Under the pieces are notes generated by a model. It saw nothing but the letters and a program-made list of their open reading frames with translations. It was not told where the DNA came from and did not search any database. From Polydactylus sextarius (taxonomy: Eukaryota; Chordata; Actinopteri; Polynemidae): 64,000 nt of DNA. The stretch lies in the NCBI GenBank assembly GCA_016801845.1, contig CM028920.1, forward strand, positions 6,403,001-6,467,000, in the 5' to 3' direction. Below are positions 25,601 through 40,600 of the stretch, in pieces (within the stretch, counting starts at the first letter, position 1; every line of letters begins with the position of its first letter). The position numbers and the translations under genes were made by a program.

Positions 25601-28600
25601 TAAATTTGTACAGTGGAGAGAAAATGCCCAATCTCTTTTCATCTCAAAGTTCAAGAACGACTGCTCTGTTGCTTTACATGCCGTTAGCAACAGCTAAAAC
25701 TGTTCTGACGATGGGAACTAAAAACCTGGAAATAAATCAGATTTACAATGCAGAGCACAAAAACAAAAAAGTTCCCAAACTAAATGAAAAGGAAGGAAAC
25801 CTAAGCGCTTCAATTCATACTTGAAGTATCTCATTCCTAATTCACTTCCATAAGTCACGCATATTATAATCCCAAACTGCACTGACTATCCGGTCCCACA
25901 GGAGCCACAGGAGTGGGTAAAGGCATTGCTATTACATTTTACACTATGTGAGTATCTAAATTGTATTCTTGATGTATGTCAGCTCCAGCTCCAGTCATTA
26001 AGTCCCATAGAAGCCAGTGTATTCCTGTCTGTGTTAATTACAGAAAATGGCCCTCCTCCCTCTGTGGCTTGCTAACACGGAGCAGTGTGGGTCAGAGCGG
26101 TTGAGCATCTCACAGGGGAAAAACAAACACTGGATTTGCACAACCTCACACTCTGTGTACGGGGCTGATTTACTGAAACCTTCGATGGCGGTTACTGTAA
26201 TGTGCTGCGCTGGTGCGGTTAGTCTGATGCGAGCTCACTGCCATCTTGTCATCAGTCAGTCGACAAAGCCAAGGCACAATTTTTTGTATATCTGGATCAT
26301 AAAATTTCAGATCGTCAGTTAAAAAAAAAAAACAAAAAAAAAAAAAGACCTTTGGGAAGTTTAAAAAAAGCTGTCTTTCTATCTCAGGAATAAATTACAA
26401 ATAAATTGTATTGCAACAAGTGTCATTTGAACTTGTAATATGATAGTTTGGGAGATTTTATTTTGCTTCTCAGAGCTCATTGATGTGGTGCTGCTGCATT
26501 TTCCAGAGGTCAGCAAACCGCCTCAGGCTTTTTTGTTGAGAAAATTTGACTTTCTGGTTTTTGTCTGGTATACTAAGTATATTTCAAAGCTGCTCTTGTC
26601 CAGATTTTTATATTAGAACTACGTTGACGACCAGCTAGCAGCTCCTTGGCGGCTAACCTTGATATGTCCTCAGATATGTCACCTGAGGAAGGGGTGAACT
26701 GCGTCTAGTGATATCACTTGAGTCAGCATTAGTGGAAGCTCAGAACTTAGAAATTAACAGACTGATGCCCGTTCTTCATCTCTACTTGAAACTAGAAACA
26801 GGAAGCTACATTAGCCACTACTAGCTTACTACTATTACTACGATCATACCTGACTGAAGACTGTTGAGTTGCATTGTGGGTGATGTAGGTGCCGGATTTG
26901 GACAAAGAAGAAGAATGAGAATTGAAGAATAATCAATCGTGATTTTTTTTTTTTAAATCATCTAAAATGCGTGTGACTATGTTACAAGAACAGAATGTAA
27001 AACTGGTAAAGTATTCTTTTTGGTATGACATAACTTATTGTGCTTATATTAAACTGTAACTAGAATTGCTGCCTCGCGAAAATTTAGGTGATTAATTCTA
27101 AGGTCACGGTGACCTTTGACCACCAAATCCGAAAAAAATCATTTTTGAGTCCAAGTGAATGTTTGTAGCTATTTAAAGAAGTTTCTTGAAGGAGTTTCTG
27201 AGATATGGTCTGAATAAGAGGGAAACAACCTGTACACATATTTTAAGAAGAGATGTAACAAAGTTGGGGTCACAGTGACCTTGACCACTGGTGACCAAAT
27301 CTTTATCAGTTCATAATTGAGTGTGAGTGATTGTTTGTGCCAGATTTAGTAAGATCTCATGACGTTCCTGAGATCTTGCATTAATAAGAATGACACAGCT
27401 GCACACACATCTGGATGAACGGACAACTGGGAAACATAATGGCTGTCGCGAGGCAGGGACATAAAAATCTCTTTTACTATAAATCTGTCATGTTATTGTG
27501 CTTAATTTCATGCAGAACATGTTTTTTATATCTAGTCTGTATGTAAGGAAGATTTTTTTTTAATTCAGTGGTCAATTTACAGAAAATAGTTTGTCTTGCA
27601 ATTTCATCATGTGAGAAACTATGACGGTATGTTTTACTTCACATCTATCCATTGGATATTTTTCTGAAATGTTCTAGAAAAAAAAAAACAACTAATCTAG
27701 AAAATAATCATCAGAATATGCAACCCTAAAGCAAATACACAGACAGCAACTACAATATAATGTGATTTTGAGTAATGATGTACAATAACTTAATGCACTT
27801 TTATTGTTGCATCAGGCATGTACATAATACACATACCTCATAGTGGTAGTCCATACATGTGAGGTCTCTCCAACACTTGTCGCCTCTGATTTTAATGAGA
27901 CCCTGGAAAAGGACAGAAAACACATACATACCTTTAAACTTTATGGCAGCAAACACTTGCGTTGTAAATCATACAAAATAAGCAACCATCAACAGCCCAT
28001 TAGAAAATCTAATTACAGGCTGCAGTCATTTTCATCACATATCCAGCTGAAACAGCCCAGACATATTAAAGCAAAGCATGTTTTCCTCTTGTCCAGGTGC
28101 AAATGAATGAAACACTGTCAAAAGGGCACGGATTTACATGGTTTTTTACAATAAAACTAAGTACTTTTTAAAAAGATGGCACATAAGCACTTAGTGATAA
28201 AATTAAGTTCCTATACTATATAAAACACAAATGCAGCATATACCGTAACACTAATAATCTGAAAGTTACCTTTGTCATCAGACAACTTTTTTTTTTTTTT
28301 AAATATATAACAGCTAAAGGCAAAGATTTTATGTGAAAAGCAATAAAAATGACTCAATTCCCAAAAACGCTACTGCACCATTTGCCAAAGTCAGAGAAGA
28401 AAGAGGAGACATGGTCACTTGTGGGTAATGATTAATAACCCATACAGATAACCACATCAAAGATGAGCAGACTGAGTGAATCAGCAGGACATGAACTAAA
28501 GAGAGATGCAGTGTGTTGTACACCTACTGTAACACGCTCATAATGACACACACATGAGGTTATGTTTATCTTGGGTTTTCACATGTATCTATAGTTAGAC

Positions 28601-31600
28601 AGTTTAATGATGTCGGTTAATCTTGATGTAACAGCTGTAAATGTCTCTTTCATGTTTTCACTTTATCATTGTGGGCTACTGAGTGTAGACTGACGGGTAA
28701 AAATGGTGTTTTGTGAAAAGGAACAAAAGGAGGGAGGGTAAAAAAAAAGATGGATGCCTGTAAGGTGAGATTTAATAAAGGCCAGGACCTTCATGTGCAA
28801 ATTCATATGCTTAACTTAACTTAACTTAACTTATTAATCAGTCACATTCTTGTGTTCATACATTACACATAATACAATAAAGTCTGGTAATATTTTTCTT
28901 CTAATGTGAAGAGCATCCTTGTTTGTTTTCTCCATCAGTTCACTTTAACCCTCTTTCTTGCATTCATGCTTATATCAGAAACCATTAATCTGCTGATAAA
29001 TGTTTGGATCTGTCATTGTATAATAATATAATATAATATAAAATATTTTTTTTTCCTAAAACTTAGTGTTTTGTCCGACCAACAGATGCATCAGACCTCA
29101 CAGTGAAGGCAGAGTCGATGGATGGAAAAGTTTGTGCGAAATTTTAAGATATTTACTCAATGGGATCTTAAGATATGACATTCAAAGAACCAAAAACATG
29201 TTTTGTGAGGTTTCTATAATGTTTGATCTCTGGTCACCAAAGTCTATTAATTTCACTCTTGAGTGTATATCAGATGTGCCAAAAGTGGTGTCAACATTTG
29301 GAAAAACAACTAGATTCGGCAAAAAGATTCACCAGAATTTAAAGGACTTTTAATTTGTAGGAGACTTTTGATTGTTAATGATAATTAAAATAAATGTAAC
29401 CAGCTGTTAATCAGCTAGTGTGTAGACACTCGTCTGTTAAGAGTCAGCCTTTGTGCTTTGATTGACCAGTTCCCTCTTGATATGTAATGAAGCACGTTAG
29501 GAACCGTTAGGAAACGGCGCAGCGACACTTACAACATAAATCCATTACGGTCACCTGTACATTACAAAGTGGAGAGTCAACCCTTCAAGATCAAATCTAG
29601 AGAACAAATCTAATTTGCTCGCTGTCTGAACACATCATTAGCTGTCCTGACCTTTGGCGCTCTCACTAACAGCTCACAGATGTGTCTCGACACATACGAC
29701 TGGCAACATGCACAAATAAGTCTAACTGCACAGGGTGACAGGAACTGAACAGGAGCATTCATCCTAAATATAAAACGACAGACGTCCACAGGAACACTGG
29801 AAAATAGAAGACCTAGCAAAAATGTAATGGATGAGGTGATAAAACTGACGGTAATTATTTAATTTTTTTTAATATTTCAGCACACAAGACAGGTTACTGA
29901 CAAAGATCAATTATTTTTACCTTCATAAAACACAAAATAAAACTCAATCAGGGCCAGAAAATGCACAGATGTGTGTCTTCAGCCCTTTGTCTGTTTTTCA
30001 CCGAATGAACTAAGTAAATAGTGAGCTATTCAGGACACGAGATTGTCAATACTGACACATCAGCCGATCATGTGGTTGGCATGGAATGTGGAATAAATCG
30101 TCCCCTAACCTCTCTAACCAGATTTAGAAACACCAGGACATTTCATTCTGATTATGAGCTCGGCTGTTGGCTGCAGCTGTTGGTTGTCGAGATGCTGCGA
30201 GGCCCCCGAAGATGTTGCGGATAATCCAATTCAATCATGAGATCTTGAAATGTCAGCAATTACACCCTGATATTCAGACCTCTGACATAAACAAAGCAAA
30301 TTACCGTTTGTCCAGAGCCCTCGGGAGAAGGGATACTTGCATTAATTCAACAGGACTCGCTATTACTTTTAAAAGATAGAATTCTAGACTCGTATGATTT
30401 CAATTGTGAGAGACTGGCGAATGAAGGTTTACCTTGGAACCTGACAATGAAAAGCAGAAACCACAGTAGCAGAACCACCAAGTCGTCATTTACACAAGTG
30501 GTTTTAGGATTCTGTTTTTTTTTTTTTTTTTTTAACCCCACATCTTTCTCACAAAAAAATAAATGTAGAAAAGCATTTCTTGGGAGATAAGGATCATAAG
30601 GAGCTACTTTTAAAATCACAAATACATTGACGGGTCCTTCACTATAAACGTGCAGCTGACAACGGTTTCTTAAAACCAAACGAAAACCAAAGACAGTTTG
30701 GACTGTTAACTTAAAAAAAAATGTAAGCTCTTAATTCTGCACTCAAAACTCCTCTTTCCTCCTCTGACCCCTCTTTCTCTCAAAAAAAGAGAGAAAGAGG
30801 GGTCAAGCAGTGGTGCAATGGGTAATTGATTAATAGGAAGTTTGACGGAAGTGTTTCAGAGTAAAAGGTTTAAAAACAGACGCAAATTATCTTAAATTGG
30901 CAGGAAAAAAAGGAAAAAGGCACTGTCTGACTACACACACTGCCTCCCACACAGAAAGACAAGTCTCAACACATGAAATGTATCCTGTTCAATCCAGCAT
31001 TAGTATTATAGACCCTTCCTGCCATGAACCTACTAAATTAGTAGAAAACAACCCCGGCTCTAACCTTTATAAAGTCACTTTTCACCAGACTTTTCCTGTA
31101 ATTTCTTATAGTTTAATGAGAGGAAAAACCTGATTTTTCTCAACATTTTCCCTCAGGATCTGAGCCACAGAGCAGCAGAAGTTCATACAGCTCACGGTGA
31201 AAAAATGGGACCTTTGACACAACATTAGCACACCTCGAAATCAGCAATATTCCGTGTATTCTTTGCTGCAGTCAAGCCCCCAAAACACCAGTCCCAGAGG
31301 ACTTCGAGCACACCGGCACTTTATCAGGTCACGAGGCACCATCTCGCTGCCATGCTCAAATCCAAGTTAACAGTAACACTCCACACCTAAAGAGACTTTT
31401 CCAACTTCTGGGAGTGTTTCATATAGACCTGCCAGCAATGAAATATGTTATCCAATTCACAATTGCTGTGCAATGCAGTACTTCAAACAGGAAGCTCATA
31501 AACATTAGCAGAAAACCAGAGAAATTTCGCTGATTTAAAGTTTCCCCACAAAAAAACACTAAATGAACACATTTGCTGATAATACATTGAACATTAACAA

Positions 31601-34600
31601 TGGCTTCATCACTTGCTAACAGGTCATGTTGTTGAAAGATGTCTGAGATGACCTCTGCTTCCAATCTTAAAGCTAAGCTAATGCTAACAAAGACTAAGTT
31701 AATATAGTGTTATGAGATAAAAAATGTCTTTGTTTGTCTCCTTGTGGTGGTTAGACAAATGCTATGCTAACACCAAGCTCCTAGCAAGTAAAGATAGGTA
31801 AATCACCCCTGTGCAAAGAAAGATCAGACAAGAAAAATTAAATTGTATGTATCCATCAAAATGTTATCAAATTATCAATGTATCATATCAGTCATTTGTG
31901 GGAAACCGTATCATAATAGTACATGTAATGTTCACTTATGGCTCCGAATGAACGTTTGTGCCAAATTGGAAATGATTCACATGGAGTGTTATAGAGATAC
32001 CGTGTTCATAACAATGGGATTGAAGAAAAAACTGAAAATATAACAACAATATATGCAGAGAGGTTAGCTCTGTAGACACTACCATGGACAAAACTCAGTT
32101 AGCTAGCTTACTTTGCTATTTTGTTGTTTTGCCAGCTTTCTTGCTAACAACTGACGGCTAACAGTTCCCTTCATTTCTAACCTTTGCGCTAAGCTAACCA
32201 CCAGGTCCTGGACCTTCTTCTGTAATAGACAAAATAATATAATATCATTATCAACATGTCTTTAGGGCACTTCTATTTCTTGTGGCAGTGGCAAATACTA
32301 TGCCATTTCTAAATCATTAAAATGTAAGTAAACTAAGTAAAGTAAAGATAGGTGAGCCACTCTTTTACAAAAGATTGTAAAAGAGTTAATATAACTTAAA
32401 GAGAAGCCAGGAGCTTTGGAAAACAACATGAATCAGTAGCGAGAGACTAAAAAGTCTTGTTCCAACAAAGTCATCAAACTTCAAACTGTGTGACCCAACA
32501 GAAGTCTACAGAAACCTCAACATGATTTATTTGTAATGAAAAAAAAAAAAGAGAGAGTAAGGCTCCAGATCAGTCAGCATGAAAATTCATTGCTCTTTCT
32601 GCTCTGCCCTTATGTGAACACGGCTAATTGTTTTTCAATTCAGTGCTCAGAGTATTCAGTGTTCACGAGCCACCGAGATTAAATTAGCAACACTTTTTTT
32701 TGCCGTTTATCACCTGATTACCCTCACAGTCGACTGCCGATGTAAACAAGCTGCCGCAACACAAATTAAAAGGCATCCAGGCTTTTTAATGTCCCAGCAC
32801 AATTTGTATGATATACCTGCTCACCTAATCAGGACACAAATAAAAGTAATTGGAGTCTGTGTAACACTCTAAATTTCCTACATTTTTGCAGCCATATGTT
32901 AAAACTGAATGTGTGTGGGCGACCTGCTGAGCAATTAGTGTGTGATGTTTTGTTTTCCTGAGCCGGTTACTTCCCATAAGAGGTGGCATTTTATCTAGTT
33001 TAGCAGAAGATCTATTGTCAGGGGTGAAGGCCACAAAAGTATGGAGATTTACACTGGAGCATTGCAACAAAAAAGATGTTGTATCAAAATGCATTGGCAC
33101 AAATATCACTGTAAGCTCTCAATATCAGCTCATTTAGATTATTTTCTTAGTTCTTATTAATGTTTTGTACCAGCTGTCAGCATGAATCATGATGTCAGGA
33201 CTAAAATAAAGCAGGGAATCACTTTACAACAGGGTTTAGACCACGTCAATTTTTTTAGTCATGCTGCAAAAATAGTCAAGAAACATCATGAGTGGGTTTA
33301 AACCCCTCCCCACTTCACCCTTTCCCACTCATTTCCTTCAACTGAGGGACTCTTTGAAGTGTTTTGCTAAACCATGTCATCTTCACAGGCTGGAACTCTG
33401 TAGCAGTCACAGAGCTCTCTGGTGTACCGCAGGCTGTCAGACAGATAAACGGCTGCTGTGACCAGGGAGGATCAAATCAAGCATGAGGGATCATGACAGG
33501 GGCTGTGCTTCACTCAAAGCTGCCAGGATGCTTCATAAAAGCACAGATAAGAGTCTTTGGCAGCAGAGAAACTGATCAGGAATCATCAGTGGTGTTCAGT
33601 GCATGTTCCAATTAAGCATTTTTGCACATAAAGCCTTAGTAAAACCTAAAAATCCATAACATTTCTCCAGTTTACAAAGTCAAAGCACTCTTTGTTTATT
33701 GTTTAGCATCTGGATGTGATTTCCTGACAAAACAAGCATGTGAATGCGATTTGGAACTAAACTTTAAAGTTATGGATGTCTGACATTCTTGCCAGCTCTT
33801 GAATGTAGCATTGTTAGAAATAACACACACATGCACACACAAAAAAATGGAAATATCTTTGTGAAAATCAAATCTGGATTATCACCAACATCTAATCAGC
33901 TGATCCCATTGGAGTGAGGATGATTCGTTCAGCAGATATTAGTCAGATCTAATTGCTAACTCCTTGGAATATTTTGCACATGGTCAGACAGGACGATACG
34001 ACACAACAGCTTCAACTTCTGCTAATGTAATCAGAGGAGATAAACCAACGCAACCATACAGAGATAAAAATAAACACAGGCAGAACTAAGAAACTATGAA
34101 TTATCACAAAATAAGTATATAATGCTGGAAAAAACTGACGTATGGATTGGGCATCACTGATGATCTATCTGTCAAAAAAAAAAAAAAAAAAACATAAAGT
34201 CTCGGTAGTCAAATATCACTGTGACCTCACAAAACATGCTTTTGGCCTTTTTTGACCCTTTGAACATATGAGTAAATTTCACACAAACATCTACCAAGTC
34301 TCAAAGATCAACTGATTATAACTCATGAACTGTAACTGAGGTGGTTGGCTGTTCACAATCATGTTCAAAGTGACTTCAGAAAAGACATTCTTTTTTTTTT
34401 TTTTTCTTTTGTCTTGAACGTGAACACTATATCTCAAGACCATGTTTGAGGGAATCCATTCCAATTTGGAACAAATATTCAATTGGACTCAAGTGTGAAC
34501 TTAGACATAGAGCTAGAACGAAAAAGTCAAGGTCACTGTGACTTCACAAAAATGTTTTGGCCTCTTGAAAATTATATCTGAAGACTGCAAACTTGGAAGC

Positions 34601-37600
34601 TGGAACCATTAGATATTCTTAATTGAAAACTGATCATATACAAATAATCCATTATTTAATTAATTATTGACTAAATTTCTGTTAATCGGTTAACTGAGTA
34701 GGGTTACACAGCAGCATTAAAATCTGATTAATATTTCTGGTAACATATCATAAAACATCAAGGGCCAAAAATAAGAACTAAAGGACTAAAACATCTCCTT
34801 ATTCAGAACCCCAAAATCATTAAATTTGTGTTTACTTCATTTCCGCACTTACCATAATTTAATGGTAAAACATTCAACTTGTGTGAGAAAATATAAATTC
34901 AGAAGAGGTGTTTTGATGCAACTATACAGCTCATCTCTCCACATAAGAGAGAATATAGTAAAATCATTTCGCTTGTACACTCTTTAAAGTGGACCAGAGC
35001 TGAGCTGCAGTCTGTGTGTTGCAAGCTCTCTTCATGGTCTTAATAGGAAAAACCCCACTGGCTTTGTGGTAACCGCAGTGATTGGCAGATAAAACCCAGT
35101 CAGTGGTCTGAAATTCACCATGGAAACTGTCAAACAACCAGACATGTTGTTTAGCCGACCGTATATTTGGGTTGGATTTCCAAATACTGGAAGGGTTTTA
35201 TAGCGAAACGCAGCTCCAAAAGTAACGGTCTAAAATCGGGACGACAAACACTAGAATATCCACGGGGAATTACGATGTTGAGAAATGGTTTCATTTCTCA
35301 ACATCTCTGCTCGCTGAATGCATTCAGGTATACGTGTTTGTGTGTGTGTGTAGATGTTGAACACTTTTCTGCTTAAATTTACAGTATCTGCTTCCACCTG
35401 GATAGAAATATCCAGTGTCCGTGCAGGGTCTCCCCACAGGAAATGTGTTAGTCAAGGTGCTGCTGGGAGCAGAAGGGCTTGGGGAATGGAAGAGCCCCTG
35501 AGCGAATTCCTTTTGATTAGTTTTTATTGTGTTTGACAAGTTAAATAACCACTACAGGAAGTTCAATAAAGAGAAAGAGGCAGAAAAAGGTGATCTGTTG
35601 GCAAAAGCATGAAGGGAGTGATGATTAATATTTCAAATATTGTCAATATACTGGATAATAAATGCTATGAAGTCAGAAATTGATTTGACATTATGTAGTT
35701 TTTTCGCCAAAAAACATCTCATCTCATTTTTTAGTATTTTCTGTCATGACAGTTGCGCTGATTTGTTTAAGTCATCGGGGTGGCAGGACACATTCAATAG
35801 ATTGATGAGATTTTTTTACTCACAGCTCCGAGCATGATGCGGACAATGAGCCATCTGAACGTCCAGACACAGATGAGGGAGGGAGGACAGCGGCGGGGGA
35901 CCTGAGACAGAGTCCAAACCGGACACAAGAAAATTGCAAGGAAACCCGTTTCCAGCAGCTGGCTCTCCCAACCTGGACACATCATCAGAAATGTCAGTTA
36001 TTAAATGCAAACATCGCTAAATATAAAAGGACAAGCTCAGGTTTATACCAAGGAGCAAGTGTGAGTCAAGAGCACGAAAGGCACAAACCTCCACTGCAAC
36101 CTGCTTTCTCTGGACTCAGTTTCTTATTTGTATTTTGGTCACATAAACTGATCAGCCGTTACTTTATGATCACTGACAGAAGAGAATAACTTTGATTATC
36201 TTGGCACTATGGCAACAATGGGTGCTCATGTTGACTCCTGTCCACAGCCCAAAACATCTACAATGGATACGTGAGTTGAACCACAGAGGAATGTAACGCA
36301 CTGGTCTAGTCCTTACCTGTAAAGACAGGGCACCAAGATGCACTTTGGAAAAAAGGCAAAATGGTGGAGGCAGTTTGAAGCTTTGAACAATGTTCTGCTA
36401 AAAAAACCTTGGGTCCTGCCATTCATGTAGCTGTTACTGTGACACGTACACCACTGTATACACATACACTGCTCAGCTATAACATTGATTATCTCATCAC
36501 AATGGCAGTCTGTTAGTGGGTGGATACATTAAAATAAAAAAATGATGAAAGTGGGGAAAATTGACAAAAAAGAATGTGAATTACTTTGTCAAGGGTCAAA
36601 TGATCAGAGTATCTTCAAAACTGCAGCTCGTGTGGGATGTTCCCTGTTAATAGTGAGAATCAACCAAAAGGGATACAAGAAAGGAAAACTGGTGAAACAG
36701 TGATAGTCATGAATAACCATGGCTCACCGATGGCCACGTGGTCCAATTCAAAAGAACAGCTACTGTAGCTCAAATTATTGAAAAAGTTCATGTTGGCTCT
36801 GATGGAAAAGTGTCGCCGCAAAACAGTCAGGTTGCCCGTGCTGAACCATGCTACCAGGATGCACTATGGGAAGTAGGCAGGTTGGCCAAGGCATGTGTGA
36901 TGCTTCGGACAAAATTCTCTTGGGAAACCTTGGGTCCTGCCATTCAGGTGCATGTAACTGTGACACATACCATATATCTTAACATTGTTATGGACCTAAT
37001 CCCTTCACGAAAACTGTATTCTCTAAAGGCAGTGGCCTATTTCAGCAATAATTATTGCAATAATTGCACTGCAACACTGAACAATGTGTTTGAGGTGTTG
37101 ACTTGGCTTGTTTGATCCATGAAGGCCCCATCTCACATTTCACAGGACCTTGGAGTCCAATGGCTCAATGGATTAGGGCTGTTTTGGAGGCAGAAGTGTG
37201 ACCTATACACTTTTCTAGTCTTTTTCACACTACAGTTGACATTCATACAGCACCTCTACCTGTACATTGTGCGCTTTCTTTGCTACTAACATTCACATAC
37301 ATTTACATACCAATGTAACAGCCAGCGAAGGCAACTTGGGGTTCAGTATCCTACTAAAGGACAGTTCAGCTAGAGAAGACAGGAATGGAACCACCAATCT
37401 TCATGTAAGTGGACGACTTGCTCTACCTACTCAGCCTCAGCCACCTCAACTTACAGCACCTGGTATTCCCAGGTCTCAAATCCAAGTACTAACCAAGCCT
37501 GACACAGATCAGGCATGTTCAGGTCAGTATACCCATAAGCCAAGTGGTCATAATGTTATGGTTGATCAGTGTATGGTGAAAATGGCCTTTTTCAAGTACA

Positions 37601-40600
37601 GGACAAACTGAAAATAAGTATAATTCATTTTGAGGATGATATGAACATCTCAACCGAATTTCATTGCAATCCATCCAAAAGTAATATGAATAGTAATAAA
37701 GTTGGGGCCTGATTGTCCCACAGACCAGCATTTCCTAAAACCACATCGCATTACATGACTATAAACAAATAAAATCTAATTTCATTATATTCACGTTCAC
37801 AATTCTCACTGAAATATTGCAGTTCTGAATTTTAGATGGAGCTTGAAGTCAGTGAACATCGTCTGCCACTAATGCCCCTAACAGCACAAACCCAACGGCC
37901 ACTGTTTTTTTTTTTTTTTTCTCGTCTAGACTTGGGAACAATTGGAGGAGCTCAGTCTGCAGACTTGAAGCTGCACTGTCAGCCATAGGGTGATAATAGG
38001 GCCAAAGAGAAAAGACGGAGTGAGGGGAGACAGACAGCATGAGTGACAGAGAAAGAAAAAAAAAATGTTTTTAAAAAAGAGAAATAGAAGCCGCAGCTCC
38101 AAACCACAGACATCGGCCTGGCGTCTCTGACTACAAAGTGTCATTAAGCAGCCAGGGAGCTGCCACTGACCTCGCCACTTATCTGGGCTGAAGCCCTACA
38201 TGTAACCTCCTATTTATACTTTATTTCTTCCTTCTCTGTCCTCCCTCTTGTTACATTCATACATGATGGTTTACTGGGTTCTCCAAGTTGGGAGGTAATC
38301 CGCTGTATACCAAGAAACCTTCATCCTGTCAATGACTGGGTTTAACTCAATAAGTGACAGTAAACAATTTTAGACAATTATGAGAAAGCTGGTAGTCAGA
38401 TTTAGAAGCACAAGTATGAAACTAGAATGATATGCAGTAGTTATAATGTACGGCGGTTAGGAGCCATAACTCTACGACTCTTTCTCCTCTAAAAGCTTCC
38501 ATCTAAAATAAATGTAAATGCTTGTTGAGAATATATCAAGAGATGGACATTACCATGTTGGTTTCACTATAAACTACATATTACAGTATCCAAAACCTGA
38601 GCATCTCACATAAATGTTGTGCCACTTCTTGTATTTGATGAGAAGAATCAGAAAAATCATTCCCGGATTCTGTTTCAAGGTTGAAAACCGTGTGAGTCTC
38701 TTGGTGTAGATCATGAAGTTCACTTACCGAAGGAGTACCTAGACAGAGAAAGAAAAGAAAACAAAAAGGATACTGGAATATAAAAATGATGCATTCTTTA
38801 ATATTATTAAATAGCGAAAATGAAGAATAAATTTGATTATTATATTACTTTATCTAACTTGGAGGTGGTAGAACAAGCTGAAAACATCATTTTCTTTATT
38901 ACTGAAACTAAGCTTCATGACTTTCCATAAACCAGTTGATATCCTCAAACTGTTTTGTCCAAAGATTTAAGATATTCACTTTACAACAATAATGAAAAAG
39001 CAGCAAAATCTTCTTATTTGAGAAGTTGGACGATTTACTATAAAAATAGTTGGAGGTTATTGTTCTTTGGATCAACTACTTGGTTAAGCTCAGAACACAA
39101 ACCTGGCATTTTAGAGACTCCAAAAGTTGTTCTTGGACCAGTGCTCTCAAGAATGTTCTCAGTTATTGATTCATGGCAATTAAAGTGACATTAAATGATT
39201 TATGGACACAACGGTCAGGACATCACATCAAACTGAGGTCTTAAAGGTGCTATATGCAAGTTTTTTTTTTCTCTGTAGTTGAATGTAGCTTCTTTACCAG
39301 AAAATTGTTGTCACATGCAGTCACAGTGTCCTTGATTTTTTACTTTTAGCCATCAAATTCAAATCAGTTCACGCTTGAGCCAAGGGAAGGTTTGAGCCAA
39401 ATTTAAAAGGATTCCCTCATGTTGTTTCTGAGATATCATAATCATGACAGAAGGAAATGTCAGCTTGTCTTTGAGTCGAAGGGTGTGTGCCAAATTGAGC
39501 GTATTCCCCCGGAGGCATTTTCAGGCAGGTTTTCAAGTTTCAGGTTTCAGATTTTTTTTTTTACTTTTTATTTCAGATCACTTTTCAGTTAAAAAGCAGA
39601 AAATCAACTGAGAATACTTGACTGATTCTCACGTCTGCCCTCTAAACCTGTATATTGTGTAATGACCGTAAAGTTGACGTAAGTGTTCTCTGAAATCCAT
39701 TGGATCACAAAATGTACACCTTTACTGCTGTCCAGCGGTGTTTGACGTATTTCTGATTTTTAACTGTTCTGTTGATCATACTTCATGACTGTACACAACA
39801 TAATCTTTAATTAGGTGCCACATATTGAGACCTTCATGACCTTGGACCTTTTATTTCCTTGCAGCTACCACTAGCATTTTGTTAGCTTGGCACAAAGACT
39901 AGCTATGAAGTTACTGATAGCATCCCTCCAGGAAAAACAAAACACTTTTCCCAGCACCACTACATCTCACTAACTTTTTGGTATTTAAAAGGTACAATGT
40001 GTAGTATTTAGTGACATCTAGTGGTAAGGTTGCAGATTGCAACCAGCTGAATACCCTTTACCCCACTTTCCCCTTCCTAGCCTATGTGAGAAGCACTGGA
40101 GACAACTACTGGCAAATAAAGGAATAAAATATGATGCTTAAAGTTGGTAAGTAAACATCTGTTAATGCAACATTTGCTACATAACACTCAACTAAGAAGG
40201 AAGAATAAGATGGCTAAACTCTTATTCACTCTCCTTCTAGCTCTGATTTCGGTCTCAACCTCCTGTTTACGGGGCTCTTAAACTGCTACATTCTCTAGGG
40301 TTAAATTAAATTCCATGTTACGCTATCATACTCACCACAGCTGTCCAACATTGACCAGCGAGTGGTAAAGCACCCACAACGTCCCCATGATCAACATATT
40401 GGCCATTCCTGTGACCAGCACAAATGCCGACAGGGCCATCCCCACCACGGCCATGCCGTCCAGGTTGGCGTCCATGTCGCTCCAGTCCAAGAACCAGAGG
40501 ATGGACGGTGTGTACGCCATGGCAGCCATGCCTATCTTTCCACCCACGTAGCGTTTTACGCTGTTGAGGTAGTTCTTGCAGGGCATCAGACCGCGCTCAC

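Larger units (their letters stand above)
28145..35820. other. lmf1 intron 4 (7.9 kb), no gene recognised
   Basis: This is the bulk of the longest lmf1 intron (27903-35823). It contains a (TTAAC)n tract at 28810-28832, an (ATAAT)n tract near 29022-29040, several A or T runs, GGTCA-type repeat copies and a perfect hairpin (listed separately). Stretches of 'gctaagctaa' type repeat occur near 31670 and 32190. The open frames here are short and unsupported. Confidence 0.5.
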
